Part shown: piece by piece, positions 61,249 to 64,000 of the stretch | Layout: the number at the start of each line of letters is the position of its first letter | Position numbering within the stretch: the stretch's first letter is position 1 | Origin: a bacterium | GTDB lineage: Bacteria; Krumholzibacteriota; Krumholzibacteriia; LZORAL124-64-63 | DNA length: 64,000 nt | Reading direction: 5' to 3' | Assembly (NCBI GenBank): GCA_024231905.1 | Contig: JAAEQC010000031.1 | Location: forward strand, 1 to 64,000 | Notes under the pieces: generated by a model | What the model saw: the letters and a program-made list of their open reading frames with translations, nothing else | What the model was told of the DNA's origin: nothing | Databases searched by the model: none | Program-made: the position numbers and the translations under genes

Positions 61249-61293
61249 GATCGCATTCCCATTCTCCGGACGCCGTCCGGGGCGTCCGCTCCG

Positions 61294-61322
61294 TGGACAT
61301 GCCTCGACGCGACGATTATAAT
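61294..61322 (+). promoter_or_regulatory. Promoter of the ECF sigma operon, with palindromic -10
   Basis: TGGACA (5 of 6), a 17-nt spacer and TATAAT precede the sigma gene. The -10 sits in the perfect 12-base palindrome CGATTATAATCG (61313-61324), so TATAAT is also read on the minus strand toward the CHAT gene, although without a good -35. Confidence 0.75.
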
Positions 61323-61373
61323 CGAGTCCACCCCGAGGAGTCATTGCCGGACTGTCTATCCCCACGTGAACGG

Positions 61374-62039
61374 ATGAGTTCCGAGATGCAGAGCGACGCC
61401 TACCTAGAAGGTGGTTCCAGCCATGATCGCTGGGACGATCTCGTCGCGCGCCATCTCGCCGGAGACCACACGGGCACCGAGGAACTGGCGCGGGAGCTGG
61501 ATCCGGCCCTGCGCACGGCCGCCCGGGGCATGCTCGGCGCCGACGACCGCGACGCCGATGACGTGGTGTCCGAATCCGTCGTCGCGGTCCTCGACTACCT
61601 GCGCCGCCAGGGCTCCTTCGACGGCAATCTCCTGGTTTTTGGCATCGCCGTCACCCGCAATCGCTGCCGCAACCTCCAGGTCTGGCGGCAACGCCGTCCC
61701 CAGGTGCCCCTGGAGAGTCTCACGGACTGGCTCGCCCACCCGGGCCGCAACCCCTTGGACGCCTTGGTGGACCGGGAGCGGCTGGAACTGCTCCAGGAGG
61801 CCCTGAACAGGCTCGGACCAGAATGCCGCGAACTCCTGCGTGCCTGGTATCTGGAAGGGGTTGCGGTGGAGGAAATCCGCCGCCGTCTGGGGCTTCGCTC
61901 CATCCAGGGGGTGTACTACCGCCGGACCCGGTGTCTGGAAAAAGCGGGTGAATCCTTGAATGATCTCCTGTCCGGTTGTTCTTCCCATGCCGGAACGAGA
62001 CCGGCGCACGAATCGCCGAAGGAAGGATCCCATGAATAA
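61374..62039 (+). CDS. ECF-family RNA polymerase sigma factor
   Basis: A 221-residue group 4 sigma factor. Region 2 is at about 45-115, with D-A-D-D-V-V-S-E-S-V as the -10-recognition helix and C-R-N-L-Q-V-W as its end. Region 4 is at about 140-200, with L-G-P-E-C-R-E-L-L and the helix-turn-helix E-E-I-R-R-R-L-G-L. The start is ATG 61374 or 61386; neither site is strong. The stop overlaps the anti-sigma start by eight bases, so the pair is coupled. It presumably drives a small regulon that may include the divergent CHAT gene. Confidence 0.88.
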   Translation: MSSEMQSDAYLEGGSSHDRWDDLVARHLAGDHTGTEELARELDPALRTAARGMLGADDRDADDVVSESVVAVLDYLRRQGSFDGNLLVFGIAVTRNRCRNLQVWRQRRPQVPLESLTDWLAHPGRNPLDALVDRERLELLQEALNRLGPECRELLRAWYLEGVAVEEIRRRLGLRSIQGVYYRRTRCLEKAGESLNDLLSGCSSHAGTRPAHESPKEGSHE

Positions 62040-62814
62040 CCGGATCAATGAACCCTATGGCTACGAATGTGTCGAACCGGTGATCGGTCGGGAACTGTGG
62101 CGCGGGGCGGCTCCCGGCGCCACGGACGAGGAGCGGAAACGCAGGTCCGAGCATCTGCGGATCTGCGACGCCTGTCGCCTCCGGGCGGCGGTCGAGCAGG
62201 ACATCGCTTCGGGACTGGCCGACGGCAGCCTGTCGCTGCCAACACGTGCGCCGGCTCGCCGGCGGACAGGGCACGGAAAAGCTCTTGTCGCTTCTCTCAC
62301 CGCCGCGGCCACGGCCATGGCCGCCATGGGCCTGCTGCTGGTCATGCTCCTGCCGCCGGTCCCCGTGGACGGATTGGGGCCCGATCGTTCCGGCTCCTCC
62401 GAGGGCTTCACCCGCCCGGTGGAGGGCGAGACCGTCGGCGCTTCCGGCACCACCTTCCGCTGGGAACCCGTGGAGGGCGCCCGTTCCTACGGCCTGCGCA
62501 TCGAGGAAGTGGGCGGTGATTTCGTCTGGGAAGGTACCGCCACCGGGACCGCTCTGGCCCTGCCCACGGGGCTCCATCTACCCGTGGACCGGGAATTCAG
62601 GGCCTATCTGACGACCGTGCCGCGAGATCTTGTCTCCGAAGGCTCCCTCAGCGTGCGCTTCCACGCCGGCGCTGCCGGCGCGGTGGTCCGCTTCCGCGCC
62701 TCGGCGGCTCCCTGGCCCGCCAAGGGTCTGATCCTCGTGGGTCTTGTGGTTGGTTTGGCAGCCGTGGGCACACTGATCCGCGAGCGTCGGAATCGTCCCC
62801 ACACGGCGGTTTGA
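62032..62814 (+). CDS. Membrane zinc-finger anti-sigma factor with Ig-like domain
   Basis: A 260-residue protein. The cytoplasmic part has the H-x3-C-x2-C zinc anti-sigma motif (H-L-R-I-C-D-A-C) near residue 43. A transmembrane helix follows (about 90-110), then a periplasmic beta-sandwich with F-R-W-E-P-V-E-G-A-R-S-Y-G-L, and a second helix near 235. The extracytoplasmic domain may sense a signal and control release of the sigma factor. The two-helix layout with a soluble loop is unusual for this class. The gene overlaps the sigma gene and is followed by lanC. Confidence 0.82.
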   Translation: MNNRINEPYGYECVEPVIGRELWRGAAPGATDEERKRRSEHLRICDACRLRAAVEQDIASGLADGSLSLPTRAPARRRTGHGKALVASLTAAATAMAAMGLLLVMLLPPVPVDGLGPDRSGSSEGFTRPVEGETVGASGTTFRWEPVEGARSYGLRIEEVGGDFVWEGTATGTALALPTGLHLPVDREFRAYLTTVPRDLVSEGSLSVRFHAGAAGAVVRFRASAAPWPAKGLILVGLVVGLAAVGTLIRERRNRPHTAV

Positions 62815-62956
62815 CACCGGCTATTTTAGAAAAACTCACTGTCGCTCTTGAAGATCGGCCGGTCCGGCTGTTCTTCGGTTAGCGGTCCTCACGAAGGGCC
62901 GCCCGGGAACGATAAACCGACCTGCAGGTCCACACTATCCGGAGCAACGGCAACCC

Positions 62957-64000
62957 GTGCGTGCCGCACCCGAAACGACTTGGCGTCCCCTGTTCTCGGC
63001 GGCTGAGAGCGGCCCCTTCGTGGTGGCCATCGATGCCATAGCCGAAGAGCTTGCGAGAACTACCCCCAGTCCGCAAGCATCTGGCCACTGGTCCAGGATG
63101 AACCCGGCCCGCGCCCTCCCAGCGGCCGACCTGGCCGAAGGTCGAACAGGGGCCGCCATCATGTTCGCGTACCGTCACCTGGCCACCGGTGACGCGGCGG
63201 ACAAGGCCACGGCGGTCCGACTCCTCAACGACGCCATCATCGATGTGACATCCTCCCCCTTCTCGCCGGGTTTCTACGGCGGCTGGTCCGGCGTGGCCTG
63301 GGCCACGGCCCACCTCTGCCACCTGCCCGGTTGGCCGGTGGAAGGCGACCCGGTTGCCCGGGTGGACGAGGCTGTAGCACCGCTCCTGTCGCGATCCTGG
63401 CGGGGCAACGCCGGCCTGGTCTCCGGACTGACCGGACTCGGCGTCTATGCCCTGGAACGCCTGCCGCGCACGGCGGCCGCCGCTTCCCTGGCCACGGTGG
63501 TAAATCGTTTGCTGCAGGATGCGGACGAGCGGCAGGGCACGCGTTGCTGGCCGGCGTCGGGGCGGGAAACGCCCGTGGTGGCCGCTCCCCATCCCCCGCG
63601 CGGTGCGGTGGATCTGGGCATGGCCCACGGCGCGGCCGGGGTGATCGCCCTGTTGGCCGAAGCGGTTGGCGCCGGCATCCCCACGGCCCGGTCCCTGCTG
63701 GATAGCGCCGTGAACTGGCTCCTCGAACAGCACCCCCTGGACCGGCCGGGGGCCTTCTTCCCGCGCTGGCACGCCCAGGGCCATCCGGATCCGGGGGCTG
63801 CCCCCCAGGGTTGGTGCCACGGGGCGCCGGGCATGGCCTCGGCCCTGCTCCAGGCGGCCAGGCACACGGGCAACCGGACCTGGGAAGCCGCAGCCCTGGA
63901 CTTGGCCGAGTCGGCCGTCGCCACCCCCCTGGACCAGTGCCACATCATCGACCACGGCCTGTGCGAGGGGGCAGCCGGCGTAGCCCATCTCTACAACCGC
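62957..64000 (+). CDS. LanC-like lanthionine cyclase (partial, runs off the window)
   Basis: The visible 348 codons show an alpha/alpha-toroid of LanC type. The repeats include G-G-W-S-G-V, L-V-S-G-L-T-G-L-G, L-G-M-A-H-G-A-A-G-V, G-W-C-H-G-A-P-G and L-C-E-G-A-A-G-V-A. In NisC the zinc is held by Cys284 and the Cys330-His331 pair. Here the first Cys is Cys287 (W-C-H-G) and the second Cys336, but the following His is Glu337. LanC normally forms lanthionine rings by adding Cys thiols to dehydro amino acids. The start GTG 62957 has GGAG about 12 bases upstream, and no in-frame ATG is closer. No precursor or dehydratase gene is visible; they may lie to the right. Confidence 0.85.
   Translation, partial: MRAAPETTWRPLFSAAESGPFVVAIDAIAEELARTTPSPQASGHWSRMNPARALPAADLAEGRTGAAIMFAYRHLATGDAADKATAVRLLNDAIIDVTSSPFSPGFYGGWSGVAWATAHLCHLPGWPVEGDPVARVDEAVAPLLSRSWRGNAGLVSGLTGLGVYALERLPRTAAAASLATVVNRLLQDADERQGTRCWPASGRETPVVAAPHPPRGAVDLGMAHGAAGVIALLAEAVGAGIPTARSLLDSAVNWLLEQHPLDRPGAFFPRWHAQGHPDPGAAPQGWCHGAPGMASALLQAARHTGNRTWEAAALDLAESAVATPLDQCHIIDHGLCEGAAGVAHLYNR

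Noticed and set aside
62879-63988. A minus-strand open frame of 369 codons at the right end
   Set aside because: It is antisense to the LanC-like gene, whose plus-strand frame has clear LanC repeats and stays open to the window edge.

Overview
The window is GC-rich, coding-dense bacterial DNA with strong G/C bias at third codon positions. It comes from a diderm: there are a TonB-dependent receptor, an OmpA protein with thrombospondin type 3 repeats, an Mla lipid-transport operon, RlpA and several lipobox proteins. One secreted protease carries a C-terminal PNPFNPTT-type sorting/FlgD-like domain, and several secreted proteins end in W-G-D-V-K-A-L-Y-R. That style is common in FCB-related candidate phyla such as Krumholzibacteriota and Eisenbacteria; this placement is an inference from protein style, not a measured phylogeny. 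I see no rRNA, insertion sequence, integrase, phage gene or CRISPR array.

Layout. 1-800: the 5' end of tuf behind four tRNA genes (Thr-Tyr-Gly-Thr), all on the minus strand from one promoter. 873-6258: a minus-strand operon with ddl, ispF, rfbC, rfbA, a CapK/PaaK-like adenylating enzyme and a glycosyltransferase. 6322-14898: a divergent plus-strand operon that starts at a perfect consensus promoter. It encodes a polysaccharide deacetylase, a glycosyltransferase, a GNAT enzyme, two hexapeptide acyltransferases, a PLP aminotransferase, an asparagine-synthase-like protein without the glutaminase cysteine, and a second CapK/PaaK-like enzyme. 14921-18201: two tandem ATP-grasp paralogs and a secreted SGNH-like protein on the minus strand. 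Together 873-18201 looks like a surface polysaccharide locus.

18359-20570 is the most interesting stretch. An ABC exporter is followed by its own promoter, a 53-residue peptide gene with an exact Y-x-x-P-x-L leader motif (typical of RRE-recognised RiPP precursors), two terminators and a cluster of TCATGG repeats. 20570-31308: a DinB-like protein, OmpA, HDOD, tyrS, aroA, a MATE exporter, a haem-binding protein and three tandem secreted paralogs with their own promoters and terminators. 31379-37873: a TonB receptor with an OPA-type MFS transporter, then a membrane SpoIIE phosphatase overlapping a metallo-hydrolase. 38007-53093: DUF4254, ispD, radA, a subtilase, a TPR protein, patatin, a sulfotransferase, a cytidylate-kinase-like protein, an orphan ParA, a PLD protein and leuS. 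53248-58080: two lipoproteins flank rlpA, a diiron protein and mlaEFD.

58114-64000: a large CHAT-TPR lipoprotein is divergent from an ECF sigma factor and its zinc anti-sigma factor, followed by a LanC-like cyclase gene that runs off the window. In this LanC the usual zinc-ligand motif Cys-His-Gly reads Cys-Glu-Gly. The two RiPP-related signals (the peptide at 20236 and LanC at 62957) are about 43 kb apart and need not belong to one pathway.
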